From positions 41,855 to 105,854 of the forward strand of contig JAEZHK010000013.1 of assembly GCA_023416655.1 (NCBI GenBank): a stretch of DNA of 64,000 nt, given 5' to 3'. Numbering within the stretch: the first letter of the stretch is position 1; every line of letters starts with the position of its first letter. Position numbers and translations under genes: made by a program. The DNA is from Bacillota bacterium (GTDB taxonomy: Bacteria; Bacillota; Clostridia; Christensenellales; Aristaeellaceae). Positions 42,475-52,000 of this stretch are shown here, piece after piece. The notes under the pieces were generated by a model. It was given only the letters and a program-made list of their open reading frames with translations, made no database searches and had not been told where the DNA came from.

Positions 42475-42519
42475 GGTGTCCCTCCTTGCGCGAAACGCGC
42501 AGTTTCTGTGTTCTGGCAT

Positions 42520-42740
42520 AGTCTAGACTTCGGAATTCACGTAAGAGATTTTTTCGTCCGGCAAGGAGCCGGAGCGCAGGAATAGCAGCGCTATTTCAAG
42601 CGAAGAGCGACACAGCGGTGTGCGATTCAAATTCATTTGAATCGCGCAGTCGCGTAAGCGACTTGGTTTCCCGCAGGGAAGCCAACCTTCGGGCGGTGAA
42701 AAGATCCGCGCGAAAACGAAGGGTTGGCTGTGTCAGAGCA
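42520..42740. repeat. Family A copy 3 carrying a family E hairpin array
   Basis: The core GCAAGGAGCCGGAGCG ... AGGAATAGCAGCGCTATTT ... AGCGACAC lies at about 42561-42612 and its partner GAAAAGATCCGCGCG at 42698-42712. Between them lie GATTCAAAT/ATTTGAATC, GTCGC/GCGAC and GGTTTCCC/GGGAAGCC hairpins, which match array E at 283-345 in reverse complement. So one repeat family appears nested in another, inside the hydrogen operon. Confidence 0.7.
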
Positions 42741-43940
42741 CTAGTAGTAACTGATCTTGACGCGCTTGCCCATCTTCTCCAGGCAGGCGGCCATCGACTG
42801 GACCAGCCGCGCCTTGAGCGAGACGCCGCGCGCTTCCGGAGCGCGCGCCCAACCTCCGGCTGGTCCCTCCGGGCCGTTGGCCGGGTTGACCGCGCCCCCG
42901 ACGAGGAAATTCACGTCGGTGGCTTCGTCGATCAGCGCGCGCGCGAGCAGCGTTGCGCCGTCCCTTCGGCCGTACCAATCGGGCGCGATCTCGCCGCCGC
43001 GCAGCGCGCACTCCAGGTACGTCAGCGCCTTCGTGACGGTCAGCACACCCTCCGTCACCAACTCCACGCCCTCGATGCTGCTGATGGGCGGCACCTCCGG
43101 GTCCTCATAGCCGTCCGACGTTTTGAGCGGCGCGCGCAGGTATCGGGCGGCGATATTCGCGGTGGTGCCGCCGCACACCACCTTCATGCCGCCCTTCCCG
43201 AAGAAGAGGTTCATCATCGCGGTGTCCTCCGCCTTGGAGGAGGGCGGGCCGAACGCGACGGTCACCGCCCGGCGCGAGCGCAGGCGCACCGCCGCGGCGG
43301 TGGTGTCGTCGCCGGGGCTGCCGCCGTAGAGGCTCATGCACGCGTCCGCGATGGCGGTGGCGTAGGCTTTGGCGGACAGCGAGGGCCGGTACAGCCCTCG
43401 GGCGTACTCCACGATGTTCTCCCGCTGCCAGCCGTAGTTGCGCTCCCGGCCCGCGCCCGCGTAGGTCGCGCCGTCGGACAGCGCCAGGTACACGTCCCCC
43501 TCCCGCGCCTCGAAGTGGCTCTCCAGGATCTTCCGGCCGAAGACTTCCCGAAGGATCGACGGGTACGCCCAGGGGTTCCCGTCCCGCAGCACGATCACCT
43601 CGGGGTTGTCGAACTGGATCAGCCGCACCTGCCGCTCAGGCGTCGCGTGGATGACGGTGAAGGTGGAGTAGGCGATGCCGCGCTCTCGGCATACGGGCAG
43701 CGTCCGGACCATCGTGTCCACGCACTCGTCCACCGGCATGCCGCCCGCGATCATCGTGCCCAGGATCTTCGCGGTCAGCGTGGACAAAATCGCCGCCTTG
43801 ACGCCGCTGCCCAGGCCGTCGGCCAGCACCAGCACGAGGTTGTCCGAATCGCCCACGATCTCGACGCGGTCGCCGCAGAGGGTTTCGCCCGCCTTGTTCA
43901 GCGACACGTAGCCGCACTCGGCGCAAAGGTTGTCATTCAT
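42741..43940 (-). CDS. SpoIIE-type PP2C phosphatase
   Basis: A 399-residue protein. Residues about 10-205 are a SpoIIE/PP2C phosphatase domain with 'LVLADGLGSGVKAAILS', 'LALSDGATYAGAG' and 'GSPGDDTTAAAVRL' (metal-binding aspartates). The last 190 residues ('MNLFFGKGGMKVVCGGTTAN...') are a separate conserved-looking domain that I cannot name. It overlaps hydS by 8 bp. SpoIIE-type phosphatases beside sensory hydrogenases are a known arrangement in Clostridia and probably turn the hydrogen or redox signal into protein dephosphorylation. Confidence 0.88.
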   Translation of the reverse strand: MNDNLCAECGYVSLNKAGETLCGDRVEIVGDSDNLVLVLADGLGSGVKAAILSTLTAKILGTMIAGGMPVDECVDTMVRTLPVCRERGIAYSTFTVIHATPERQVRLIQFDNPEVIVLRDGNPWAYPSILREVFGRKILESHFEAREGDVYLALSDGATYAGAGRERNYGWQRENIVEYARGLYRPSLSAKAYATAIADACMSLYGGSPGDDTTAAAVRLRSRRAVTVAFGPPSSKAEDTAMMNLFFGKGGMKVVCGGTTANIAARYLRAPLKTSDGYEDPEVPPISSIEGVELVTEGVLTVTKALTYLECALRGGEIAPDWYGRRDGATLLARALIDEATDVNFLVGGAVNPANGPEGPAGGWARAPEARGVSLKARLVQSMAACLEKMGKRVKISYY

Positions 43941-45597
43941 AGCGCATCGCGTCCTTCAGCCGGGTCAGCGCCAGCTTGGTCTCGGCGGTGGCTTCGCCCA
44001 GCAGCGAGGCGATCTCCTGCACCAGGCGCATCTGTTTTTCGACCACCTGGTCGGTCACCTCGCAGGCGCTGCGCCGCAGCGCCTGCTCCGCCCCGCGCTT
44101 GGTCTCCCGGTCGGTCACATCCCGGAGGATGGCGATCAGGATGCGGTACTGGCGGTCGTAGAGCAGCGTCTGCTCCACGTACCGGCCGTATTCCGGCAGA
44201 TAGGTCAGCTCCTCGGTCAGCCCTGCGCCGGTGGCGACCACCCGCATCAGGTTTGCGGGGTCCATCACCCGCACCGCGGGCGCGCGCAGGATGTCGTCCG
44301 GGGACTTCAGGCGGAACATCTCCAGCGCCGCCCGGTTCACCTGCTGCACGATCAGGTTCTCGTCCATGACCAAGATGGCGTTGGGGGTATTGCGGATGAT
44401 CTGGTCGGAGAAGGACTCGGCTTTCTCCTTTAAAAACGGCAGGCACATGCCGATCTCCGCCCGGCCCCGGCACACCGCGATGGCCTTGTCCCGGCAGGTG
44501 GGGTAGCCGCAGGAGCCGCAGTTGAGCTCCTTGTCCTTCGTGGTCTTGCCCATGCGGCTCAAAACCTGCTGGATGGCCTCGCCGCCCGGCTGCACGCGCA
44601 TCAGCTCCATCCGGGGGAAGCCGAGCGCCATGTCCTTGGGCGGCGTCCGGTCCGGCGAGGCCTGCCCCGCGTACCGGGTCACCCGGAGCGCGCCTGCCAC
44701 CCGCCGCTCTGCGTGTTCCCGGATCACCGGGCCGCCGACGCAGCCGCCCTCGCAGGCGCTCATCTCCAGAAACACCTTCTCGCCCTTGCGGGAACGAAGC
44801 TCCTCCAGCGCCGCGATGCAGCCCGCCGCGCCGTCGATGGCGATGGTCTCGTACCCGCAGGGCTGCAGCGTGCGAAGGATGCCGCCCACGGTGGGATAGG
44901 CGCGGGCGTTCAGCCGCGGCGCTTCCTCTTCGGCGGGTTCGAAGGAGACGCCCGCCTCGACCATCCACCGGCGCAGCTCGTCGTTCGTCAGGCAGGCGTC
45001 CGCGGCGCTTTCCTCGTCCGCCTCGTACTTTTTTGAAATGCAGGGGCCGATGAACACCGCCCGCGCGCCCGGATGGACCGCCTTGATCGCGCGGCAGTGG
45101 GCGCGCATCGGCGAGAGCACCGGCGCAAGGCAGCCCAGCATGTCGGGATAGTACTTCTGGATCAGAAGGTTCACCGAAGGGCAGCAGCTGGAGATCAGCA
45201 CGCCGGAACCCGCCGCCATCAGCCTTTCGTATTCCCGGGACACGAAGTCCGCGCCCACGGCGGTCTCCTCGGCGTCCGAAAAGCCCAGCTTCTGAAGCGC
45301 GCGCCGCATGGCGCCGATGCCGTCCGCGTCGAACCCCGCGACGAACGACGGCGCGACGCTGGCCACCACTTCCTCGCCCGAATCAATCATCCGGCGCACC
45401 ACCTCAAGGTCGCTTCGGATCTCCTTGGCCTGCTGCGGGCAGGCCACGTAGCAGCGCCCGCACAGGATGCACTCGTTTCCGATGATCTCCGCCCGGTCGT
45501 TTTCGAACTTCACCGACTTCACCGGGCAGTTGCGGATGCATTTGTAGCAGTCCTTGCAGTCGCCCTGCCGGAGGATCAGGTATTCCGTCGCGTCCAA
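43933..45597 (-). CDS. hydS: Sensory [FeFe] hydrogenase with PAS domain
   Basis: A 554-residue group C-type hydrogenase. Two N-terminal [4Fe-4S] sites ('CKDCYKCIRNCP', 'CILCGRCYVACP'), H-cluster motifs in altered form (SSCCPSV at 137-142, GPCISKKYE at 184-192, EMSACEGGCVGG at 278-289), then a four-cysteine cluster 'LNCGSCGYPTC...C' and a C-terminal PAS domain ('IIRNTPNAILVMDENLIVQQ'). The altered L1 motif (SV in place of AW) marks it as a low-activity sensor. I choose a TTG start at 45597, eight bases after AAGGAGG; upstream codons look non-coding. First gene of the hydrogen operon. Confidence 0.9.
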   Translation of the reverse strand: MDATEYLILRQGDCKDCYKCIRNCPVKSVKFENDRAEIIGNECILCGRCYVACPQQAKEIRSDLEVVRRMIDSGEEVVASVAPSFVAGFDADGIGAMRRALQKLGFSDAEETAVGADFVSREYERLMAAGSGVLISSCCPSVNLLIQKYYPDMLGCLAPVLSPMRAHCRAIKAVHPGARAVFIGPCISKKYEADEESAADACLTNDELRRWMVEAGVSFEPAEEEAPRLNARAYPTVGGILRTLQPCGYETIAIDGAAGCIAALEELRSRKGEKVFLEMSACEGGCVGGPVIREHAERRVAGALRVTRYAGQASPDRTPPKDMALGFPRMELMRVQPGGEAIQQVLSRMGKTTKDKELNCGSCGYPTCRDKAIAVCRGRAEIGMCLPFLKEKAESFSDQIIRNTPNAILVMDENLIVQQVNRAALEMFRLKSPDDILRAPAVRVMDPANLMRVVATGAGLTEELTYLPEYGRYVEQTLLYDRQYRILIAILRDVTDRETKRGAEQALRRSACEVTDQVVEKQMRLVQEIASLLGEATAETKLALTRLKDAMRYE

Positions 45598-45618
45598 GCG
45601 CCTCGCCTCCTTGAAAAG

Positions 45619-45649
45619 ACGCCGCTGCCCGTCGGCCGGGTAGCGGCGT
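45619..45649 (-). terminator. Hairpin between the alcohol dehydrogenase and hydS
   Basis: ACGCCGCT.CCCG pairs with CGGG.AGCGGCGT. No clear U-tract on the minus strand (it is followed by CTTTTCAAGG, which also holds the hydS ribosome site), so it may only attenuate. Confidence 0.5.
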
Positions 45650-45704
45650 TCGAACTGTGCGGTTTCCTTGAGTCCGGGGATTTTTCGCCCGTGCCGCTCT
45701 AAGG

Positions 45705-46895
45705 CTAGAAGTCGACCTCGGTGTCGTAGAAGCAGCACTTCAAAAGCTTCGTCATCTCCGCCGGGGTGATGGGGCGCGGGTTGGAGCCGGTGCAGGCGTC
45801 GCCCACAGCCAGTTCCGCCACGTGGTCCAGCTTGGCAAGGAACTCTTCCTCGCCCACCATGCCGCCCTCGTAGTCGCGGATGGCGTTCGGGATCGACAGC
45901 TTGTCGTTCATGCCGCGCAGGTGCTCGATGAACGCGCGGGTCAGTTCGGCGTCGGTTTCGCCCTTGAGGCCCAGAGACTTCGCGATCTCGGCGTAGCGCT
46001 TCGCCGCCTCGGGCACTTTGGCGTTGAAGGCGATGACCTTGGGCAGGTACATGGCGTTGGCGCAGCCGTGCACGATGTGCCCGCCGGAGAAGGCCGCGCC
46101 GGTCTTGTGGGCCATCGAGTGCACGATGCCGAGAAGCGCGTTCGAAAACGCCATGCCGGCCAGACACTGCGCGGTATGCATCCGGTCGCGGGCGGCCATG
46201 TCGCCGTTATAGGAAGCGAGCAAAAACTCGTCGATCATCTTGATGGCGTGCAACGCCAGTGGATCGGTGAAGTCGCAGTGCAGCGTGGACACGTAGGCTT
46301 CCACCGCGTGGGTCATGGCGTCCATGCCGGTGTGGGCGGTCAGCTTCCGGGGCATGGTCTCGGCCAGGTCGGCGTCGATGATGGCCACGTCGGGCGTGAT
46401 GTTGAAGTCGGCCAGCGGGTACTTGACGCCCTTGTGATAATCGGTGATGACCGAGAACGCGGTGACTTCGGTAGCGGTGCCGGAAGTGGACGGGATCGCG
46501 CAGAAGCGCGCTTTGGTGCGCAGCGCGGGGAAGTTGAACGGGACGCACAGCGCCTCGAACGTCGTCTCCGGGTACTCGTAGAACGCCCACATGGCCTTGG
46601 CCGCGTCGATGGGCGAGCCACCGCCGATGGACACAATCCAGTCCGGCTCAAAATCCCGCATGGCCTTCGCGCCCTTCAGCACCGTCTCCACCGACGGGTC
46701 GGGCTCGACGCCTTCGAACAGCTGCACCTGCATGCCCGCGGCCTTCAGGTTTTGGGTCACCTTGTCCAGAAAGCCGAACTTTTTCATCGAGCCGCCGCCG
46801 ACCACCACGATCGCCTTTTTGCCCTTTAAGTTTTTCAGCTCGTCAATGGAGCCCTTACCGTGATACAAATCCCTGGGCAGCGTGAATCTTGCCAT
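45705..46895 (-). CDS. Iron-containing alcohol dehydrogenase
   Basis: A 396-residue group III alcohol dehydrogenase, probably reducing an aldehyde to an alcohol with NAD(P)H during fermentation. NAD-binding 'DWIVSIGGGSPIDAAKAM' near residue 85, 'IPSTSGTATEVTAFSVI', and iron ligands in 'IIDADLAETMPRKLTAHTGM' (Asp), 'AGMAFSNALLGIVHSMAHK' (His) and 'FSGGHIVHGCANA' (His). The start at 46895 follows GGGGAGG. It lies upstream of hydS in the same direction and downstream of a LysR gene. Confidence 0.92.
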   Translation of the reverse strand: MARFTLPRDLYHGKGSIDELKNLKGKKAIVVVGGGSMKKFGFLDKVTQNLKAAGMQVQLFEGVEPDPSVETVLKGAKAMRDFEPDWIVSIGGGSPIDAAKAMWAFYEYPETTFEALCVPFNFPALRTKARFCAIPSTSGTATEVTAFSVITDYHKGVKYPLADFNITPDVAIIDADLAETMPRKLTAHTGMDAMTHAVEAYVSTLHCDFTDPLALHAIKMIDEFLLASYNGDMAARDRMHTAQCLAGMAFSNALLGIVHSMAHKTGAAFSGGHIVHGCANAMYLPKVIAFNAKVPEAAKRYAEIAKSLGLKGETDAELTRAFIEHLRGMNDKLSIPNAIRDYEGGMVGEEEFLAKLDHVAELAVGDACTGSNPRPITPAEMTKLLKCCFYDTEVDF

Positions 46896-47168
46896 ACCGA
46901 TGCCTCCCCTTTGGTTTGGGGGCGGGTCTTTTTCCCGCTCCAAGGCCAGTATAGCACCCGCGCAACGGCGGCGGAAATGCCGTTGCGGAATATAGATATT
47001 TTAATATCGATATGATAATCTCGATTCATCCCGGCCGTTTTCTCCGCCATGTGTCCGCATTGCCCGCCATACAGCCCTTGGCGCGGACCCTTTCCATATG
47101 AAAAGCGGCATGCTGAGCATGCCGCCGAGGTATGGCGCGAGGTTAATTCCAGGTTGGCCGCAACAGAA

Positions 47169-48104
47169 TCAGTGATAATCCTTGAAGGCCACCTTGTTCT
47201 TGGCCTCGTAGAGCTTGTCGATGAAGTGCGCGTCCAGCTCGCTCAGGCGGTACTGCTTGGAGTAGATGAGCACGTCCTTGTTCCGAGGTGGGCCCGGTAC
47301 GCAGCGGCGTTGCTTGAGGCGGTAGCGCTTGAGGGTCTCCTCCGGGATGGGTGAGACCCAGAGGAAGGTCTGCGGGATCTCGCTCAGAAGGTCAAACTGC
47401 GTCGACCGATCGTACATATACACATGCTTCTCCGCCTTGCCCTTGGGCCTGGGGCGGCTCTCCACCGTCTGAAGGTAGGGCACCACCGCGTCGCCGTGGA
47501 TGATCTCGATCATGTCGGCCAGATCCTCCGGGCGCACGATTTCGGCGCTCGCCAGCGGGTTCTTGGCCGAGGTCAGGATCAGGTTTTCAAACTCCCAGAT
47601 GGGCTCGTAGCGCAGGCCCTTCTCCGTCAAAAAGTCCAGAAAGTAGTTCTCGTTGACCGTCTGGTAGCGGATGATACCCAGCTGGAAGTCGCCCCCCGCC
47701 ACGCCCAGGATGGCCTGCACCGAGTTGGTCTCCTTCAGCCGCACGTCGATGTCCTTGTCGGTGCTCAGTTCCGACACGAACCGCACAAAGCCGCCCGCGA
47801 TGTAGCTGCCCCGGGGCATCGTCAGGCTGAACACCTGCCGCCCCGCGTCCGCCACGTCCCGGAGGGACTCCATCTCCTTCACCACGCCCAGGATCTCCTT
47901 GGCGCGGCGCAAAAACTCCACGCCCCTCTGCGTGGGCACCACGCCGCGGGGCGTGCGCTCGAAGATGGTGATGCCCAAGCCCTCCTCGAGTTCCCGGATG
48001 GCCTTGCTCAGGTTGGGCTGCGCCATGAACAGGTTGTCGGCCGCCTGGGTGATGGACCCGGCGCGTTCCACCTCCACCGCGTACTTCAGATGCAACGTGT
48101 TCAT
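47169..48104 (-). CDS. LysR-family transcriptional regulator
   Basis: A 311-residue LysR regulator. N-terminal winged helix: 'LKYAVEVERAGSITQAADNL' and 'AQPNLSKAIRELEEGLGITI', followed by 'FERTPRGVVPTQRG'. The effector domain follows. The start at 48104 has GGGAGG upstream; the frame opens 21 codons earlier. It probably controls the adjacent alcohol dehydrogenase; the 273-bp gap between them has an AT-rich dyad (ATAGATAT/ATATCGATAT region, 46992-47018) and a GCAACGGC/GCCGTTGC hairpin (46963-46987). Confidence 0.9.
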   Translation of the reverse strand: MNTLHLKYAVEVERAGSITQAADNLFMAQPNLSKAIRELEEGLGITIFERTPRGVVPTQRGVEFLRRAKEILGVVKEMESLRDVADAGRQVFSLTMPRGSYIAGGFVRFVSELSTDKDIDVRLKETNSVQAILGVAGGDFQLGIIRYQTVNENYFLDFLTEKGLRYEPIWEFENLILTSAKNPLASAEIVRPEDLADMIEIIHGDAVVPYLQTVESRPRPKGKAEKHVYMYDRSTQFDLLSEIPQTFLWVSPIPEETLKRYRLKQRRCVPGPPRNKDVLIYSKQYRLSELDAHFIDKLYEAKNKVAFKDYH

Positions 48105-48340
48105 GCAATACCTCCCTGGCCGTTTGTAGCCATGCGAATATCCCGCGCCCCAGGCGACTCTTACCATATAGGATACCCGGATTTCGCGCCCCTGTCTACA
48201 GGAGAATGTAGAATCTTGCCGCTCCTCGCCGGATCCTTGGCCTGATCGTCGAATCCGGCGCCCTGCGCGCCCCTGTCTTGGAGAATGCAGATTCTAGCTG
48301 CTCGTCACTGGAATCCGCCCACTCTTCACCAATGTTTTTC

Positions 48341-48369
48341 TTGCCTTTTGACCTTTCCCGCGCTATAAT
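48341..48369 (+). promoter_or_regulatory. tRNA-Arg promoter
   Basis: TTGCCT (48341-48346), 17 bp, TATAAT (48364-48369), 14 bases before the tRNA. The gap 48105-48340 shows a repeated TGTCT..GGAGAATG.AGATTCT..C segment (about 48192 and 48272) but no gene. Confidence 0.7.
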
Positions 48370-48382
48370 ATAAGGGTTCCGT

Positions 48383-48458
48383 GCGGCCGTGGTGCAATGG
48401 ATAACATTTTCGACTCCGACTCGAAAGACTGTGGGTTCGAATCCCGCCGGCCGCGCCA
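48383..48458 (+). tRNA. tRNA-Arg (anticodon CCG)
   Basis: A 76-base cloverleaf: acceptor GCGGCCG/CGGCCGC, anticodon stem TTCGA/TCGAA with loop CTCCGAC (anticodon CCG at 48416-48418, U33 present), T arm GTGGG-TTCGAAT-CCCGC, discriminator G and encoded CCA. The D stem is weak. It would read CGG, a codon in use in a GC-rich genome. Confidence 0.93.
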
Positions 48459-48465
48459 CCATCGT

Positions 48466-48505
48466 AACCGCCTACCGATAAAGCAGCACTTTTCGGTAGG
48501 CGGTT
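48466..48505 (+). terminator. Terminator after tRNA-Arg
   Basis: AACCGCCTACCGA pairs with TCGGTAGGCGGTT and is followed by CACTTTTTCTC. Confidence 0.85.
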
Positions 48506-48921
48506 CACTTTTTCTCTTGAAACCCCATTAGACAGGCATTTCCTGATAGGCAGACAATTTTCCTTGATCATTTATATTAGTAATCGCCAGAAAGACAGCT
48601 TGTGCGTAAGGCGGGATTCGAACCATGGCCTTTTTCGGCTTACTAAGAGAGTAGAATCGTTGAACATTAGAGGGGGTGTGCAGTTTGGCTAGGGGTGTGC
48701 ATGCCGGTTTTTTTATGGACTGAGCCCTAGATTCACCCAGTCCTCAGTACTCTGTCCGGAACATAAAAGAAGGTGCGGATCCCCTCGTGCCGCAGGTCCT
48801 TTCATTTTCAACCGTCTTTTCTACGCTTTTGCCGCCTGCGTTCGCCTTCCTCTTGGTCATAGGCGGGGTCGGAATGGAGCGAGTAATCCCGTAGACTTGC
48901 ATTGGCACCACCGGTCAATCC
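48506..48921. other. Gene-free region of lower GC beside tRNA-Arg
   Basis: No convincing gene. A minus-strand fragment GGTTCGAATCCCGCC (plus strand 48610-48624) looks like a tRNA T arm but lacks the rest of a cloverleaf. The region is AT-richer than its neighbours, as is the large gene that follows, which fits an old insertion next to the tRNA. Confidence 0.4.
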
Positions 48922-48950
48922 TTGACAAAATTTAACGAATAGAATATAAT
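48922..48950 (+). promoter_or_regulatory. Promoter of the repeat-rich surface protein
   Basis: TTGACA (48922-48927), exactly 17 bp, TATAAT (48945-48950): full consensus. The leader is about 120 bases. Confidence 0.85.
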
Positions 48951-49075
48951 AACATTCGTTTAACTTCGTTTCTTGGTGTTTTCCGCTTTTTAGGTCCGCA
49001 GCGTGCGGGGCGGCCTCTTATCGTTCATGTTCATAGACGCACATTGTAATTCGAAAAAGATGTGAGGATGCAATA

Positions 49076-52000
49076 ATGACAAGATATGCAAAGAAAGCGC
49101 TTGCGATTGGCCTCGTTCTCATGCTGCTTGCAGGAAATTTTCCGATGTCTGTTTTTGCCGAGGCTGGGGCACAGCCGCCATTCACCGTGAAAGAGTTGTC
49201 GGAAACCGCGCCGCCTGCGGCTTCCGAGCCAACCGAAGAACCGACGGCAAAGCCAACGGCTGAGCCGACGGACTCTCCCAGCCCCGCGCCGACCGACGAA
49301 CCGACGGCAAAGCCAAAGGCTGAGCCGACGGACACGCCCAGCCCTGCGCCAACCGAAGAACCGACGGCAAAGCCGACAGCCGAACCGACGGATTCGCCCA
49401 GCCCTATGCCCACCGAAGAACCGACGGTCGAACCGACGGACTCGCCCAGCCCTACGCCGACCCAAGAACCGACGGCCGACCCAACGGCCGAACCGACGAA
49501 TTCGCCCGACGCCACGCCAACCGAAGAACCAACACCCGACCCGACAACCGAACCTTCGGATGGGCTCGAACCTTCGCCTACGCCGGCAGAATTGTTGCCA
49601 ACCGATGTCTTTGGCTTGATGCTTAAGGACGCGTCCATCCCCTTCGAATATGCAATCGACGGCGGAGCGGTCACCATTACCGGCTATACCGGAACCGGCG
49701 GTGATGTTGAGATCCCGTCGACGATTGAAGAATACCCTGTTAAAGCCATTGGCGCCAGTGCTTTTTCCGGCTGCAGTTCGATCACCGCGATCAAGATTCC
49801 CGACAGCGTGGCAAGTATCGGCTCAGGTGCTTTTTCCGGCTGCAGCTCGATCACCGAGGTATCCATTCCGCGATGTGTAACGCGGTTGTCCACCACGTTT
49901 CCGGCTGCATTTTTCAAGATAACTAAGATTGCGCTGGTTGGGAATGGGACGAGCGTCGGCTCTGAAATGTTTTCCGGATGTGGCTTGCTGACCAGCGTCA
50001 ACATCCCATCCGGTGTGACCAGTATCGGTTTCTCGGCTTTTTCGGGATGCAGCTCGCTCGCCAGCATCGATATCCCCGCTACGGTGACCAGGATTTACTC
50101 CTCTGCTTTTTCCGGATGCAGCTCGCTGACCAGCATCAATATCCCGTCTGGTGTGACATATATCGACACCTCTACTTTTTACGGATGCAGTTCGCTGACA
50201 AGCATTGATATCCCGTCTGGTGTGACAAGTATCAGCTCCTCGGCTTTTAGAGGATGCAGCTCCTTGACCAGCATCAATATCCCATCGGGTGTGCATGGTA
50301 TCGGCTCCTCAGCTTTTTCCGGATGTAGTTCACTGACCAGCATCAATATCCCTTCTGGCGTGATAAGTATCGACTCCTCTACTTTTTATGGTTGCAGATC
50401 GCTGACCAGTATCAATATCCCGTTGGGTGTGACCAGTGTCGGTTACTCAGCTTTTGAGGGATGCAGCGCACTGACCAGCATCAATATCCCTGCTACTGTG
50501 ACCAGTATTGGCTTCTCTGCATTTTCAGGATGCAGCTCACTGACCAGCATCAATATCCCGTCTGGTGTGACATATATCGACTCCTCTACTTTTGATGGAT
50601 GCAGATCGCTGACCAGCATCAATATCCCGTCCGGTGTGACAGGTATTGACTCCTACGCTTTTAAAGGATGCAGCTCGCTGACCAGCATCAATATCCCGTC
50701 GGGTGTGACCAGTATTAACTCCTCTACTTTTAATGGATGCAGCGCACTGACCAGCATCAATATCCCGTCTGGTGTGACCAGTATCGACGAATATGCTTTT
50801 AATGGATGCAGCTCGCTGAAAAGCATCGATATCCCGTCCGGTGCGACAAGTATCGGTATATTTGCTTTTAACGGATGCAGCTCGCTGGCCAGCATCGATA
50901 TCCCCGCTACGGTGACCAGTATCGGTGCCTATGCGTTTTCCGGATGCAGTGGGATCGCCGAGGTATCCATTCCGCCATGTGTCACGCGATTGTCCACCAC
51001 GTTTCCTGATTATAAACCTTCCAAGATTACCAAGGTTGCGCTGGTTGGGAATTGGACGAGCATCGTCTACAGTATGTTTTCTGGATGCAGCTCGCTGACC
51101 AACATCAGTATCCCGTCAACTGTGACCAGTATTGGGTACTCAGCTTTTTCCGGATGCAGCTCGCTGACCAGCATTGATCTCCCGTCTGGCGTGACCAGTA
51201 TCTACGATAGTACTTTTTCCGGATGCAGCGCGCTGACCGGCATCGATATCCCGTCCGGTGTGACGAGTATCGGTTCCTATGCTTTTTCCGGATGCAGTGT
51301 GCTGACCGGCATCAATATCCCGTCCGGTGTGACAATGATCGACTCCTCTACTTTTTATGGATGCAGCGCGCTGACCGGCATCTCTATCCCGTCTGGTGTG
51401 ACCAGTATCGGTTACTCAGCTTTTAAAGGATGCAGCGCGCTGACCAGCATTGATATCCCCGCCACTGTGACCAGTATCGGCGAAGATGCTTTTTCCGGAT
51501 GCAGTGAGATCACCGAGTTATCCATTCCGCCGCGTGTTTCGCGATTGTCCACCACGTTTCCCGATTATACGCCTTCCAAGATTACAAAGATTGTGTTGGT
51601 TGGGAATTGGACGAGCATCGGCTCTGGTATATTTGCCGGATGCAGCTCGCTGACCAGCATCGCTATCCCGTCCGGTGTGACAAGTATCGGTGAATATGCT
51701 TTTTCCGGGTGCAGCTCGCTGACAAGCATCGCTATCCCGTCTGGCGTGACCAGTATCGGCGAAGAAGCTTTTTTCAGATGCAGCTCGCTGACCAGCATCA
51801 ATATCCCGTCTGCCGTGACCAGCATCGGCGAAGAAGCTTTTTCCGAATGCAGCTCGCTGACCAGCATCAATGTCCCGACTGCTATGACCAGTATCGGTCC
51901 CTGGATTTTTTCCGGATGCAGCTCGCTGACCAGCATCAATATCCCGTCTGGTGTGACAAGTATCGGCGATGGCGCTTTTTCCGGATGCAACTCGCTGACC

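Noticed and set aside
45598..46167. N-terminal extension of HydS to 744 residues
   Set aside because: The frame is a shadow of the alcohol dehydrogenase gene; a TTG behind AAGGAGG at 45597 starts right before the ferredoxin domain.
48606..48626. Minus-strand T-arm-like sequence as a second tRNA gene
   Set aside because: Only GGTTCGAATCCCGCC fits; no acceptor, anticodon or D arm can be folded around it. Kept only as a note.
48808..49018. A minus-strand open frame running across the surface-protein promoter
   Set aside because: No usable start codon or ribosome site, no recognisable domain, and it overlaps a perfect promoter on the other strand.
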